Shown piece by piece: positions 24,145-36,609 of a stretch of DNA of 46,367 nucleotides (position 1 is the first letter of the stretch; each line of letters starts with the position of its first letter). The position numbers were made by a program, and so were the translations under genes. This stretch comes from Hydnum rufescens UP504 (lineage: Eukaryota > Basidiomycota > Agaricomycetes > Cantharellales > Hydnaceae): assembly GCA_014904985.1 (NCBI GenBank), contig MU129137.1, positions 45,024 to 91,390 of the forward strand, in the 5' to 3' direction. The notes under the pieces were generated by a model. The model saw only the letters and a program-made list of their open reading frames with translations, made no database searches and was not told the DNA's origin.

Positions 24145-24815
24145 ATGGCTGAGCAAGGTGAGACTCCTTTGGTTTTTGTTTTCACCCAACAGCCAGCAGC
24201 TTAGGACCAGCCCAGCATCCAGACAATATGCAGCAGCGCAAAAGATGCCATTAATTAAATCTCCCAGTCTGCGGACACCTCGACCTGTCAGTGCCCTCCT
24301 TTAATCATCGTCAGCATTTCTAATTTTCTTTGCTACAGATCCAGGCGCCCCAAGATATACATCCCCTTCCTGATGATGTTACGCCATACGTGAGCTCTGG
24401 ATCTCCATGTACACGATGGTCTCATTTGACACCGGTGCACGAAGTTTGTCTACCCCTTCACCCTGGAACCTCATGTTCTCACCCTCGAATCATCTCGCCA
24501 AACGACAATCCTTGCCCACGCCGCCCGAAATGCAGCATACTTGCGGTCCAGGGAAGACGCTAAAATACGACGACAACGCGAAGCGCTCCGTAGGGTCGCT
24601 CCAGGATTTGAGCCCACAGGAGGGACCCTCATCCCCACTCCAATCCATAGGAAAGTTCCTGCTACGCATGCATCAGGGGCTCCCGGACCTTCAATGAATT
24701 CGGGGTGCTGGATTCTCCATCCGGAGATAGAGATGTCATGGACGATCTTGTAAATCAGCTGGCTGCTATGGATTCTGCGAAGGAAGGAAATCAGCCCACC
24801 AGTCAAAGCAATTAG
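24145..24815 (+). CDS. Small basic helical protein, exon model uncertain
   Basis: The best supported part is about 24490-24705: TTILAHAARNAAYLRSREDA, then KIRRQREALRRVAPGFEPTG and TLIPTP. The pattern ALR-APGF-P then L-PT is shared by short fungal proteins of unknown function. The C-terminus VLDSPSGDRDVMDDLVNQLA runs to a stop at 24813-24815, but in a frame offset by one base; one more G in the GGGG run at 24702-24705 would join both parts. The start ATG at 24145 (MAEQ, followed by a GTGAGA donor) is a guess, and the introns at 24157-24490 are not resolved. Confidence 0.5.
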
Positions 24816-25096
24816 ACGTGATGTCTTTGTACGTTCTCTTCCTTTATGAATAATCTTCACTGTGGATGTTGGCGCACGCAATCTTTGGTGATGTTTCATT
24901 TGTTGATAGTACCATAGCACTAGGCCTCGGCACTCCCTTGATTACGATTGTTGTAAACTATCGATTCCCATGTACTCATCCATTCCTCTCCCCACGGTCG
25001 TCCATTAATTCGACTTGCCTTCACATGGCCCCCCCGATTGCGATTACAACCGTATACATATGACTCCCAATTACACAATAATACATCATCCTAGTT
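24816..25096. other. Intergenic
   Basis: No coding signal is convincing; this is probably the 3' flank of the small gene. Confidence 0.5.
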
Positions 25097-25865
25097 CCAC
25101 TCTCTCACAATTGCGGACTTTAAATCACTGCAGAAGGCATGATATATGCAGCTTGAATCTAGTGGAATCCACCCTTTTGACTCCCTCACGTTGCATGGGG
25201 CACGGGTACCAATGAGATGAAGGCGAAATCTGGTCTGTATTGGGTTCGATGGTAGGCAACGATACCTCGCATTCATCGAGAAACATGGGTCTTGCAGACG
25301 CGATTCATTTGCATACGGCCAAGGCAGAACCAAGACTCGTTTCTCGAGAACGAGATTACCAGACGAGCCATGGAGAAGAATCTGAAATTCATGGCTCATC
25401 TCTTGCAACCTGAGGAGCGGTGTCCTTGCCTCGTCTGGGAACAGCAAATCGTACTTGGCGAAATGTGGACATGCAGTAGATCATTTCTGAGAATATTTCA
25501 TACAGGGAGAACACTCCGCATGTCGATAATCTGGGAGTAAAGGACGAAATGGGGGAATGCAATCCCAGCTTTAAGGTATGTTCTGCTGATGATGCCATGC
25601 ATATGACGAATGCGCTTCATGCCTTCGTTATCCAGCAGTAGTGCTTCAATTTCTAGGACTATCGCTGCTTCCTCGAACCTTCGATCAAACACTCACCGGA
25701 TGGGTTCCTCCGCGATTGTGAGATTGGCGAGCAATCAAAGTATCCCCCCGCAGGGTCCCTAGCGCGTACACTTTTGCTTCCTTGTTGGCAGCTTGCGTGC
25801 ATCAATTCATTTTGTCTGTAGAAGTGTGGACAAAAGTTGTCAGAGGCCAGTGAGAGCCCTGTCAA
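25097..25865 (-). CDS. Possible hypothetical gene, weak
   Basis: Three minus-strand stretches have protein-like composition: about 25730-25865, 25498-25680 (EEAAIVLEIEALLLDNEGMK) and 25210-25447 (LLFPDEARTPLLRLQEMSHE, then QILLHGSSGNLVLEKRVLVL). They could be exons of one gene, as the splice sites needed are present, but no family is recognised and the start is not defined. The HGSSGNLVLEKR stretch is reminiscent of beta-strand repeats only in a general way. Treat this as a lead rather than a gene model. Confidence 0.3.
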
Positions 25866-26440
25866 GGCAGAATTCGTTATTTAAAGTTATTGATAATTAG
25901 TAGCCCCTTCTTTTCGGGAAAATGCTTATGAGGCAGCGACGAACCAGTGTCCAAACGTACTTTCGTGTTGTAAAGCGGGGACTGAATCACATCTGTGGTG
26001 AACTTGATCTTTCGTCGGAATCGACCGTGTGAATCGCCAGAGTGGAGGGAAGGAACAGAAGAACATCACGGAATAATCGGTCGTACCCAGGCCTCAAGGA
26101 GAATGATAACATGGGCACACTTACAATCAAATGAGTATGTCGATCAATTAGACCCATAGGCCTCATTTTATGAAAAACTCGAAATCATAGCTGGGCTGGA
26201 CGAGGCACTCTCAGGATGCGGGGTTCTGGTCATTATATTCCGGCCCAGTGACAATGAGGGAAATTGGGCGAAAGGCTACATGTCTGGCTCGGCTCCTAGG
26301 ATCCATCTCCGTTGACCAGTACAACAATAGTGCAAGAAAGAGCATTTTGACAGAGCCCAGGGGGCGAAAAGTCGGCCAAACTAAGCAACGCCCTGAGTTC
26401 CATTCCGCAAGAGAAGTAAGATCGTGTTCCATCAGAGAGT
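25866..26440. other. Intergenic
   Basis: No exon is supported on either strand. It lies upstream of MRD1 and, if the weak gene at 25097-25865 exists, also contains its promoter. Confidence 0.5.
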
Positions 26441-26496
26441 GACTTGCTTCTGAGCTTTGAAGCTCTGAGCCTCAGACTTCAAGCTCAGAGCAAGTC
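26441..26496. repeat. Imperfect palindrome (hairpin)
   Basis: GACTTGCTTCTGAGCTTTGAAG and CTTCAAGCTCAGAGCAAGTC-type arms face each other, giving a stem of about 25 bp with a few mismatches. It lies about 100 bp upstream of the MRD1 start. It may be a regulatory structure or a small degenerate inverted-repeat element. Confidence 0.6.
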
Positions 26497-26594
26497 TTTC
26501 TGATGTCTGTGCTCACTGCGACAAGTGTCACGGGTCACGGTCACATTCCCACGACGCGGTGCCAGCCGCCGGACTTTTGAATCCGCTCAAAACG

Positions 26595-29362
26595 ATGTGT
26601 GTATTCTTCAGCAGGTTTGCAACGCCCGTGGCTCACGCATCAATTTCGAGAGGAAAGGTCACGCCTAATAGTCAAGAATCTCCCAACGTATATATCTGAA
26701 AACCGCATTCGGAGTCACTTTTCTACCCAGGGAGGGGTCATCACCGACGTAAAACTCGTCCACAAGCAAGATGGGGCTTCACGTCGATTTGCTTTTGTCG
26801 GATTTAAAACCGATGGAGAAGCAGTCCGCGCAAAGGAATACTACGACCGCACATACATTGATTCATCGAGAATAAGCGTATTAGTAGTTGATCCCTGTAA
26901 GTCCAGTCTGCTCGCGGATGCGTTGATCCAACAATAAGATCCCGTTCTACACAGAATCGAACTTTGGAGAGACCAACGAAACGACAACGTGTCTCTTCCG
27001 CTCATGAGGCCCGCGATCAGTCTAACAAGCCGAACGCGAAGAACGATGCCCCGGCAGACCCTGTGCTGTCTGAATTTCTTCAAGTGATGAGGCCGCGAAA
27101 CAAGAAAGATCGTTCGTGGGCAAATGACGACGCTGTATTAATCCCGCCCGCCCTCCCTTCTGAAAGTAAACCTGGTTCGCTCGAGGTATCATCGAATCCG
27201 CCCAAGACGACCACGAATCCCCTTGAACTACCGAAATCGACGCCTCCACAGAGGAGAGGACCAGCAAGCGAACCCAAATGTCAAGCCGATGACCGATGAT
27301 GATACCGTATCCGATCTTGAGTGGATGAAGAGACGAATGGGGAAGGTCGTACTTGATGATCCGGACGCCGCGCCTCGAACAATCCACCAGATTTCATTCA
27401 GTCAGATGAGACGATAACGGTCCAAATGAGGGAGAACCAGTTGTCGTTGACCAAGTCCCACCTCCAATAGATCCTGCCGTCGAGAGCCTAGCTGAGACAT
27501 CACGGTTGTTCGTGCGGAATCTAGCATACTCATGTTCTACCTCGGATCTGGAGGAAGCGTTTAAGCCCTTTGGAGATTTATCACAGGTCAGCCTCATCTT
27601 CATATTCTGCAGAGATATATGGCTCCCCCACCAAATGTAAGTTTGTCCGTGTTAGGTTCATATTCCCCTTGATGCAACTACAAAAGCGCCAAAAGGGCTG
27701 GCCTTCGTCTCGTTTGTCAAACCAGACAGTGCTCTCGCTGCCTATAAGGCAATGGACAAATCCACTTTCCAAGGGCGCATTCTTCATGTTATGCCCGCCT
27801 GTTGATAAGCGTGTTAAGCCTGAAGATTCTGGGAAGAAATCCTTGAAAGAAAATAGGCTGCGGGTGGCCAAGGAAAATGCGGCACGCGACTTCAATTGGA
27901 GTATGCTGTACATGAACGTAAGACCTCCGTAGAGACCATAGGGAGAAGTGGCCTAACTTACATGCGGGTGCCTACAGAGCGATGCTGTGGTATCATCAGT
28001 TGCGGATAGACTCAAGGTATCCAAGGCGGATATTCTGAATCCCGATTCGGATGATGCGGCCGTCAAGCTTGCATTGGCCGAGACTCATGTCATTCAAGAG
28101 ACAAAGAAATATCTCGAAGATGTAGGTGTAATACGTCTACCCAGATAGTACCCCGCTCATATATCGCTTGATATTCAGGAAGGTGTCATATTAGATTCCT
28201 TCAAGAGCCGCCAAAGGAGCGAAACGATCATACTCGTTAAGAACATTCCATACGGGACATCTATAGATGAACTCAATGAGATGTTCTCGCCGCATGGGGA
28301 AATCGTGCGACTCCTCTTACCCCCAGCGGGGACCATGGGCGTTGTTGAATTTTCTCATTCATCAGAGGCGTCCAAGGCCTTGCGTGCCATTGCGTACCGG
28401 CGTCTCAAGAATTCCATCATATACCTCGAAAAGGCACCTCTGGGTATGTTCAAAGAGGACGAACCTGGTCATGTGAACAAGAAATTCTCCTCGGGCGTTA
28501 AACCAGTCATTGCACTCTCTCATGATCTCGTTACCCTGGAGGAATCTGTGGCTCCAGATGCAGCGGAACCCATGACGGCTGTCGGTGGGGCGACGCTCTT
28601 CGTGAAGAATCTCAGCTTCAGTACGACGACAGATCGGCTGGTCAAAACATTCCGCAATCTTACGTCTTTCTCCTTCGCGCGCGTGCAGACCAAACCGGAT
28701 CCGAAAACGGCCTGGAAGCACCCTCAGTATGGGATACGGGTTCATTGGCTTTAAGGATCCCGAGGCAGCGAAGAAAGCCATTAAGAGCGTGCAGGGATTC
28801 AACCTTGACGGTCACGCCCTTCAGGCGTCGTTCGCACAGCGTGGGGTGGATGACACTCCCAAGGAAGGGGCGAAAGCTGGTGGGGTAGGAAAGAGTTTGA
28901 CGACCAAGATGATTGTGAAGAACTTGCCTTTCGAAGTGACAAAGAAGGATGTTCGGGCGTTATTCAGGTCCGAAAATCTTCTGCTTTACATGAATCCCTG
29001 GGTCGGGTCTTGTGATTGACGTTTGGATTCTCTATAGTGCTCATGGCCAACTTAAGTCTGTTCGTCTTCCTCGCAAATTCGACGCTGGATCTCGCGGTTT
29101 CGCCTTCCTCGATTTCATATCTCGACACGAAGCAGAAAATGCTTATAATGCGCTGAAGCACACACATTTACTTGGCCGTCACATTATCTTGGAATGGGCG
29201 GAAGACAATGGCGCTGGGGGCGACCTCGACATCCTGAGGGAACGTATGAGGGTCGGATTTGGAGATGGGAAGTCTGAAAGACCTGGGAGAAAGCGCAAGC
29301 TGGACCTCGACATTTTTAATAAGGATGGGAAGGACGATGATGGGGACTTCATCGCCATCTAG
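26595..29362 (+). CDS. MRD1: MRD1/RBM19, multiple RRM protein for 18S rRNA processing
   Basis: Five RRMs occur in the MRD1 order. RRM1: SRLIVKNLPTYISENRIRSH with RRFAFVGF at about 26659-26895. A linker holds VSDLEWMKRRMG. RRM2: SRLFVRNLAYSCSTSDLEEA, intron 27587-27655, GLAFVSFVKP. The conserved FNWSMLYMN linker follows. RRM3: ILVKNIPYGTSIDELNEMFS. RRM4: ATLFVKNLSFSTTTDRLVKT and YGFIGFKDPEAAKKAI. RRM5: KMIVKNLPFEVTKKDVRALF, a short intron ending near 29028, RGFAFLDFIS. The protein acts in the nucleolar small-subunit processome. The start codon seems split by an intron (26597-26657). Single-base frame breaks near 27290, 27405, 27795 and 28704 interrupt an otherwise well-conserved gene and look like sequence errors. 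Confidence 0.93.
26597..26657 (+). other. Intron proposed to split the MRD1 start codon (AT|G)
   Basis: The RRM1 frame has a stop at 26578 and no ATG between it and RRM1. Removing a 61-nt intron GTGTGT...AAAG joins AT (26595-26596) to G (26658), giving ATG TCA CGC CTA ATA, that is MSRLIVKN, the usual MRD1 start. A CTCAC branch-like site lies inside. Confidence 0.55.
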
Positions 29363-30208
29363 AATGGTCTTTGGGTTTATCTCGCGGAATGATAAACTTA
29401 ACAGGGCCTCACATCGACAGGGAAGCCACCATTATGAAGAAAAGGTCGGGTCCCGAGCCTGCTCATATGTTTGAGTTGCTTTTAGGCCTTGCAAACGCTC
29501 TTCGAATAACCTCGGAATGCTTATCATTTTGAGAGGCATTACAAGGTCGAATGAGATGCCATGAATGGAATGTCGCTGAATCAGACTAGTTTGCGTATAT
29601 TACTGTATATTACTATACACAGATCCACGACCAGGCCACAGCGGATAAGGAAAAGAAAGTAGGAGTGGGACTTGAGGAGGAATGCAAAAGAGACAGACCA
29701 GGCCCGAAGAGGGCTCCCCCGCCGTCATAACGATTGGGATTATCGCACTAGGGGGATGTCTATCACATATATAGTAGGTTCGTGTGGCGAGTCTCCGGGG
29801 ACCCGCACTGGTGAATGCTGGGAGCTTGGAGCGCCTGAAACTTAACAAACCGGGAGAAGTAGCGCTCTCCGTCGTTCATAACCGTTGTGCCGTTAGACAG
29901 TCTCAGAGCGATTATGATGAATGGGTGGATCCGTGGGACATACTGCACTGAATGTGACTAGGAGGACAAATTGTATCCGTTTCAACGCCCGCCCGCCTTC
30001 GCTCGTGCTCCGAACGTCACCCTGATTCTGGGGATTGAGGTTTTGGTTAAGTTATCTGTGCAATCCCACTCACTGTCTAACAGAATCAGAGCTCAGCGAG
30101 TCTTGCTGACAGTCATAGCGCTTCTCGCCTCCGGTAGAGCAGTTGTTTGTCGTTCCTTGAGGTAAATCCTGACAATAGCATATTTTTCCTTTCTCCTCAT
30201 TGGTGACC
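29363..30208. other. Intergenic
   Basis: Short open stretches occur on both strands, but none has protein-like composition with splice context. It contains the MRD1 3' flank and the promoter of the next gene. Confidence 0.55.
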
Positions 30209-33200
30209 ATGCAGAAACACCTGAGCATGGATCTTACGAGTCATAATCACGATGCTAGCCCATCATTAGAACCCTCGATCTCTCCCCCACATGTCAACCC
30301 ACCATCACGAAAGTCTCTGCTCGACCGCTTATCGATCCCTCATCCCCCAGTCGAGCCATCCAAAGATGGTGGTGCACCCTTTCGTCCATCCTCACCGATG
30401 CCACCTATGTCCTTCGATACATTTCAGTTCTCGTCTCTAACCACCAAGGGGGTTCCTTCCCTGCTTCAACGGATGTTTCATTCTGGCCATCCCTCCCTTC
30501 ATTCTCCAGCCGACCTGAGGGAAAAACAGACAGCCCCTCCACTAAATAATAGCACCCTGCAAGAAATTCCCGTTGTCTCTGTCTTGAATGGGAATTCGAA
30601 AGTATCTCAATCCATTGACACTGAAGGAGCGCCTCCCTTTCCATCCGGATCTGAAGATATGATAGTGGAGTTATCTAGCCAGGTATCATCCATGAAGGCT
30701 CCAGAGATATCTCAATCCAGCAGCACCGCATACTTGCCTCCGCTCGAGGCTTCTTCTCCCTCACAACCAAATTCTTTGTCGGTGGAATCCCTCTCGATTT
30801 CTCCCCTGACTGCAGCCAAGATACATCTAACTCAACAGGACATTCGAACGACACTTGCCCCTGCTCCACTCTTATCCCCATTTTCTTTAGTCTCTTCTGG
30901 AATGCTTCCTCCTACTCCCATGTCTGCTCCATCATACACCCACGAACATGCCTTTGTTCAGAATTTTTTCCCCCGTCACTCACTCCATTCGTCGGCAGTG
31001 CTTCTCTCACAACAGATGAGAGTGTCAATCCTCTTATATCTCCACCTGCACCAGCCCTTCCGCAAGCTCGCCCCCTCTCATATCTTGATGTCCTATATGC
31101 AGAGGTTCAACAAGAACAAAATGAATGGAGCCAACTCGCTGAGCGCAAGAGACAAAAAGCGGCTACAGTCGGTGCCGTGGACAGACAAGATAGTGCAGTG
31201 CTAGGAAGTGGTGCCTCGATAATGGCATCACCAAGTCGCGGACCGAGCCTTAATGGGGTTGAGTTGTCAACAACTATCGCCGGATCTGCTAGTTCAAGTA
31301 ATCCAAAAATTGCACCAGTGTTCAATCCACGCATGCTGGGGTTGATTGTCTTGGTCATGATCACTTTGAGGCTGGATTACCCTCCAAAATCAATGCGACG
31401 AGCTCCGATGACATCTATTCCGCCGTCGAATCACTCATTGCCCCTTGCAACTTCTCAGCTCTCGCATGAATCATGGCGCGACAAATCTGCCCGTTCACTA
31501 CTACGACATCCTGCAGTCCTCAATGGATCCGCGAACTCGAGAGCACTGATTCTAAACACCTTGCCCATGATCCGGTCCAGATGGGTGAAGATCGGTCTAC
31601 GATTCTGCCCACGTCTACCCCTTCCGGACCGATCTCTTTGAAACGTGGACACGCAAGCGCATTCGACAATGACGGCGTTGTTAAAACCGAAGGCATGGAC
31701 GAAGTCGATGCATTGCGATCCCCAAGCAAACGCGCTAAATGGGAACGATCGTCTCGCTCGCCTGTTATCGATTCTCCCCTTTCCACAGATGATGCCCCAC
31801 ATTCCGATGCTTTACCCCAGCCCAGTCGGACTTTCCCTACCCCTCCTAACTACTCACAGCATCAGATTCCCCCTAGCTCTGAAGATCAACCGCACACTGA
31901 CACTCAGATTCCGGATGCAGACCCTGGTTCATACCCACCGCCACTTCGGACCCTTCAACAGGCTCGCTCTAGCGTCGCCGTATCTCTTCCAGGGAGGCGA
32001 AGACAGAAGCCAGTTCTCTGGTCGATTATGAAGCACCGAGCTATTCAAACCAACCTTCCGTCCGGGGGCCCCACAATGCACAATATCGTACAGCATCAAT
32101 CTCAGAGTCTCTTGAGGCTCCCGTGTTGAACCATGGAGATTGCCTTGACGCCGTGCCTGCATATTCGAGGCCTCGGCACAAGGATCCGTCGGAAGAGCAG
32201 GGGAGGGGGCTTCCTGAGCAGGATTTGGGGCCGACGCCGAGGAGCCCAGATGTCCACGGAAGACCAGCCTCGAGGGTCAACGACAATGATGGACATCTCA
32301 CTGGTGAGAAACCCGTCGTACCGCGGGATGACCCGAGCCACGCAATATCCTCTCACCCTCCCGTGAACTCACGTTTTGATGGACCTACCCCTGACATCCC
32401 GGGCACTGTGAAGCCAATTGAATCTCCGTTCGTCCAAAGCTCAACTCCAATAACTCGGCAACGTTCCTATCCAACATCTAATAATACGGGAATCCCACAA
32501 GCCTCGGTTCTTCCTAGCCTAGTTTCACCTAAACCACAGTTGGTGACTACTCAAGATCTGAGAGCTGAAGGCTTTCCCATTCCTAAAGAGTCTACCACTA
32601 CAGCACCACTTAGTTCCTCGGATCCATCAGCTCCTACCTCTTATCCTGAGGTGGACTCAGGCCTTGGGGGACCTGACGACTATGGAAATGACTCTATCGA
32701 GGCCCTTCGACCTGACGAGAACTCGGAGTCTCACTTGGACAGCAAAGTTCCGTCTACTAGCTCTGAAGAAAGAATGCAGACCGATACACCGCTGCAACCT
32801 AGTCCAGAGTCGTCTGGACGACGGGCAAACCGTTCACTCCGGCGGACGCCCGGAGAATCTCGTTCCCAGATTCCATCGCGAGGGCAATCCCCAGATCCAT
32901 TCCAGACCAGATATAGCCCTCGCTCGCGAAGACATCATGATACATGGTTACCGGAACCTTCGCCCCCCCATCATCGTCCACGGCCATATTCTCCTCATCG
33001 AGATCGTTCCATCCCATATGCACAGCGCCGGTCTCGGAGTCCCTCGCCTCGGTCGCGGCCACAACACTACAGCCTAAACCAGCATCGTTGGAAAGAGGCA
33101 TCTTCATATAGATCTCGCTATCGTCGTAGTCTTTCGCCTGTCCAGATAGGTGACACCTCGCCTGCATTGGATCGACCCTCCTCTCCTGTGCGGACCGAGG

Positions 33201-34480
33201 GGGCACGATTGCATACTCGTAAAGGGCAGGCTTACGTTTCTGACCCTGTTCGTGGCAGTGCCTGGAGGCCACCTGCTCCCCCGTCGAGGTCTCTGTCTCC
33301 GTTGGCATCTCCTGGAGGCAGACGATATGAGCTTGTTACTCGGTCGCCAACTCCACCTGACGGAAGACCAGTTCGGGGAAGTCTTCCCTCAAGTGCGCTC
33401 GAGGCTGATCATACGAACAATGCCAACGCAGAGCCATCCAAGGACACGGTGCCGATTCCTGTCCCTCCTATGCTCCCGAGAAAGCCTTCTCCATCCATGT
33501 CTCCAGTTATCCGGAGTCCAGCAGCCGGTCAACTTGTTCGTTCGGTTGCTCTACCGCCTCGTCCCACGACGCCGAGTCTTACAGCCTCGATGGGCCACAA
33601 GGAGATAACCAATCCAGATTCCACATCATCGGAAAGCGATGTCAAGCAGCCTCGGAGGGTCAACTATTCGTCTGGATCTCTCTTATCAGCATCACGCAAA
33701 GCTAGTATCCCAGAAAGACCCCCTCAATATCCTGGAACAAGTTCTCTCAGTGTGTCTTCAAATCCTCCTAGCTCGAGGCTCAGGAGGCTCGGAACCCTCA
33801 GCGATAGACTCGCTGCGGGAGATTCAAGGTCGGCCGAAGAGGGCTTGTTCCCCGATCGCTTGGACACGCCTGTCTCACAAGCCTTGACTGTTACCGAAGG
33901 ACCTAAGAAAAGCCTGCTGTCTCGTATGAATCCTAAAATTGAAGCACCCCTGATATCTCAAGATGACAATCACCGAAGGAATAGACCTGGGTCCATGGTG
34001 GCTATGGATGATACGTCTCCAATATCGTCGGCTTCACTGTTTTCGAGAGTAGGAGGATCTCCAACGAGGCAAAGAGTGAATCCTCTCGCTAGTCTGTATG
34101 ATGTTCAGAGAGGGAACCATATCCAAGACAAAAACACCTCCAATACGGAGAGCGGTCAGCCAGCTCCCACTGGCTCTTCAGATTCGTTGCACCAAACATC
34201 TTCGCATAGGGGAGGACCCGGGTCCAGGCCCCGAGGTCGATCAAGGGGGCGCGGCAACGATTTGGTTACGAGGGCGTTTGATGATGAGGGTGTGTTGCAG
34301 AATAGGTTTCGGGCTCCCTCAGCTGCCCATTATATTCCATTTTCCGCTGTATTGATATTCTTTCCATTATTATTTTGTTACGTTTGGGACACTATGATTC
34401 TTCCTTGCACGGCTTCCACCGCCATCGTCGTCAAGTATGTAGTGGCCCTACACCTGTATGACCAAGGATATACACTGTAA
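30209..34480 (+). CDS. Large S/P/R-rich disordered protein with RS and RG segments
   Basis: Start at MQKHLSMDLTSHNHDASPSL. The first exon is Ser/Pro-rich (to about 31100), followed by a charged stretch (YAEVQQEQNEWSQLAERKRQ) and parts such as KRGHASAFDNDGVVKTEGMD. A long exon (about 32030-34330) is rich in RS/SP dipeptides (RSRSPSPRSR at about 33030-33060) and ends in an RG tract, RGRSRGRGNDLVTRAF. No folded domain is recognised. The RS and RG tracts suggest RNA or nuclear-body association, which is inference. Exon borders at 31080-31560 and 31920-32030 are not resolved and may include frame errors. The hydrophobic tail before the stop at 34478-34480 is atypical; the true C-terminus may lie near 34320 after splicing. 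Confidence 0.68.
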
Positions 34481-34685
34481 CAATACTATTTTGATGTTCC
34501 ATAGTCATTGCTTTGCAGGTGCTTTATAATTCTCCGTGTTTCAACCTCCTTGAAGTTCTCCCCTCAATTTATTGATAGAGCCCGTTTTGGAGATCATCGA
34601 GTACTGCGATGCCTCTCCGGCCTCTTGGTCTAATGGAATCCACTATCAGCCTTCCATGCTAATCAAATCCGTTGCGGACCTCGGC

Positions 34686-34883
34686 TCATGTGAGTTTTTT
34701 GATCTTTGCCATTTCCTTGCTATGAGAATTCGAAGCCTGAGCGTCCTCGGCGGCAATTTCCTTGCTCAAAAAGCCTATACCTCTAGCCAACGCGCTTTGA
34801 TACGCATTAATTAGCGACTTTTGAGTTTTGCGTATCTCTTTGTGTCGGCCATCATCTCCCGGACTCCCCTTATAGGTGGGCAT
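34686..34883 (-). CDS. Possible 65-residue basic protein
   Basis: An ATG-started frame reads MPTYKGSPGDDGRHKEIRKT, then QKSLINAYQSALARGIGFLS and a Lys/Glu-rich end. Composition and predicted helicity are protein-like, and it is antisense to a less convincing frame. No family is recognised; it could be an exon of a larger gene. Confidence 0.3.
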   Translation of the reverse strand: MPTYKGSPGDDGRHKEIRKTQKSLINAYQSALARGIGFLSKEIAAEDAQASNSHSKEMAKIKKLT

Positions 34884-35538
34884 ACTCAGAAGTGCATTTC
34901 TTCCAAATCCAAACCAGTCTCCGCTACCTCAATTTCAAATACTTCTTGAGTTTCTCCCCAGGAGGAGGTCCTGTCGGCATTGCGAGTAAACAGTGCGTGC
35001 CTCTTCTGTAGTTCTTGCTCTGGGCAGTTCAAACCCTAAAGCCTCATTGTGCAAGGCGCGTGTCGAAAGTGAGCCTTGGGCTGGACGTTGCGATGTCCAT
35101 CCTAATTTTACCCGCTTTTAGGCTAAAAATGCGTTGCGTGGGCCCTGAAAATCTCCCCGGGTTCCTTGCGAAATAGAAGACATTCCTTGTGTATTTGAAA
35201 ATGTGCCCAAATCAGACGCTGTAGGATCCTTTGGGCAAGCACGGAACGTACTGATTCACAATAATCTACATAATGGCCTCATGACGTTCTGCCTGTTGCA
35301 GGCAATGCTGTTTTTCGTGGGGTGGTCACATTCTTCGAGTGGAACAGGGTGGCTTATGGCTGGACAGGCCATTTGCTGCGTTGTGGAGGTAGGCGTGGAT
35401 AAAGCCCACCCCCGTCTCGAAAGTCGCAAACTACGATCTACTCAGGGTTCTTATGCACGATTCGTCTCAATTTCCTATCGCTGCTCTTTCGCCTCACAAA
35501 TCAAGCCCTCTGGACGCGGGATGACATTGCCTTCATGT
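34884..35538. other. No recognisable gene
   Basis: Only an unconvincing plus-strand frame (35203-35610) is present, without recognisable motifs. Confidence 0.45.
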
Positions 35539-35810
35539 CTACTGGACAATGTCTTTGAAGCGCAGTATATATTCTCGCTGGATTTTTTCTGTCGTTGCGC
35601 TGATCCTTAAACACTCTGACTCGAGGATTTCGTTTGGCGCTGGTCGTCCTGCAATACTGAAGGCTGATTGGCATACTTCACCCACGGGACATCCTTCGTC
35701 CACAGTAACCGACTCTCGCTTTGTGTCTACTTGCGGGTTACTCGTCGAGGTCTTTTCTTGATCATACCTGGATAGTGTATCTAGTTGTCGCTTCACATCA
35801 CTGACGCTTT
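35539..35810 (-). CDS. Possible hypothetical exon
   Basis: A minus-strand frame of about 90 codons (SVSDVKRQLDTLSRYDQEKT, later RISATTEKIQREYILRFKDI) has plausible composition and ends with a stop at 35539. It has no ATG of its own and may be one exon or a relic. Confidence 0.28.
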
Positions 35811-36239
35811 AGAACCCCTTGATGGGCCAGTTGATGCATGAACATTTGAATCGGTACGCAAAGCCACGAGGTCGATAGATGCTTGCCTGGAGGAATGGGA
35901 TGGTATTATGGTATGCTACCACGCGAGTTGATTCCTAACCGTTTTCAATACCAGGTCGGGAGCACCAGTGCTAGTAGCTATCAGAAACACTGTAGACCGC
36001 ACCGGGCTCTGCGTTCATAAAAGGGGATGTCAAGAAGGCATGCGATTGGCCGTTGCGTGGACACACACTTGGGATTTTACCAGTAAAATTGACTTTGACT
36101 GCCAGTTTCTGCCAGTCGGTTCGGGCGAACGGCGACGTCTATACTAAACACCCTCAATTGGGTCCGAACGAGCTCCTCGTTCGGACTCTAGCCTGTTCTT
36201 AATGGGTTGTCTTTCCTCCCCCCTCGACATTTTCCTGAC

Positions 36240-36609
36240 GCCAGGGACTGGATGAAGAAGGATACGTTGACCTCAGGAAGACCCTCACCAGCCCACGACA
36301 CCGGGTCGTCCAGCCCCGAGACGCCGTTATCGTCAAAGAGGCCAATCATGCTGAGAGTCTGGAAAATTAGCAGCTGAGCCGCAGGAACAGAAAGAACAAG
36401 CGCATCATGGATTATCACAAAGCGGCCAGACTCCTAAACACTACGTTGCAGTCAACTCCCTTCCTGATGCACCGCCTAGCGAACTTCGCTGTTTACTTGA
36501 AAAAGGAGATTGGCCAACCGTGGATCCCACTTTCAGTGTTTTGCCTGACAAGCTTGGTCTACTCGTCTTCAACTCTTTAGATGTTCGGGGATCTCCAGCT
36601 GCAGAATGA
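36240..36609 (+). pseudogene. Possible exons or relic of an unknown gene
   Basis: Two plus-strand stretches read well: GLDEEGYVDLRKTLTSPRHR...EANHAESLEN after a potential acceptor at about 36240, and a second frame, KHYVAVNSLPDAPPSELRCL with DPTFSVLPDKLGLLVFNSLD, up to a stop at 36607-36609. Their frames differ and no start or linking intron is clear. They may be the remains of a gene; no family is recognised. Confidence 0.35.
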
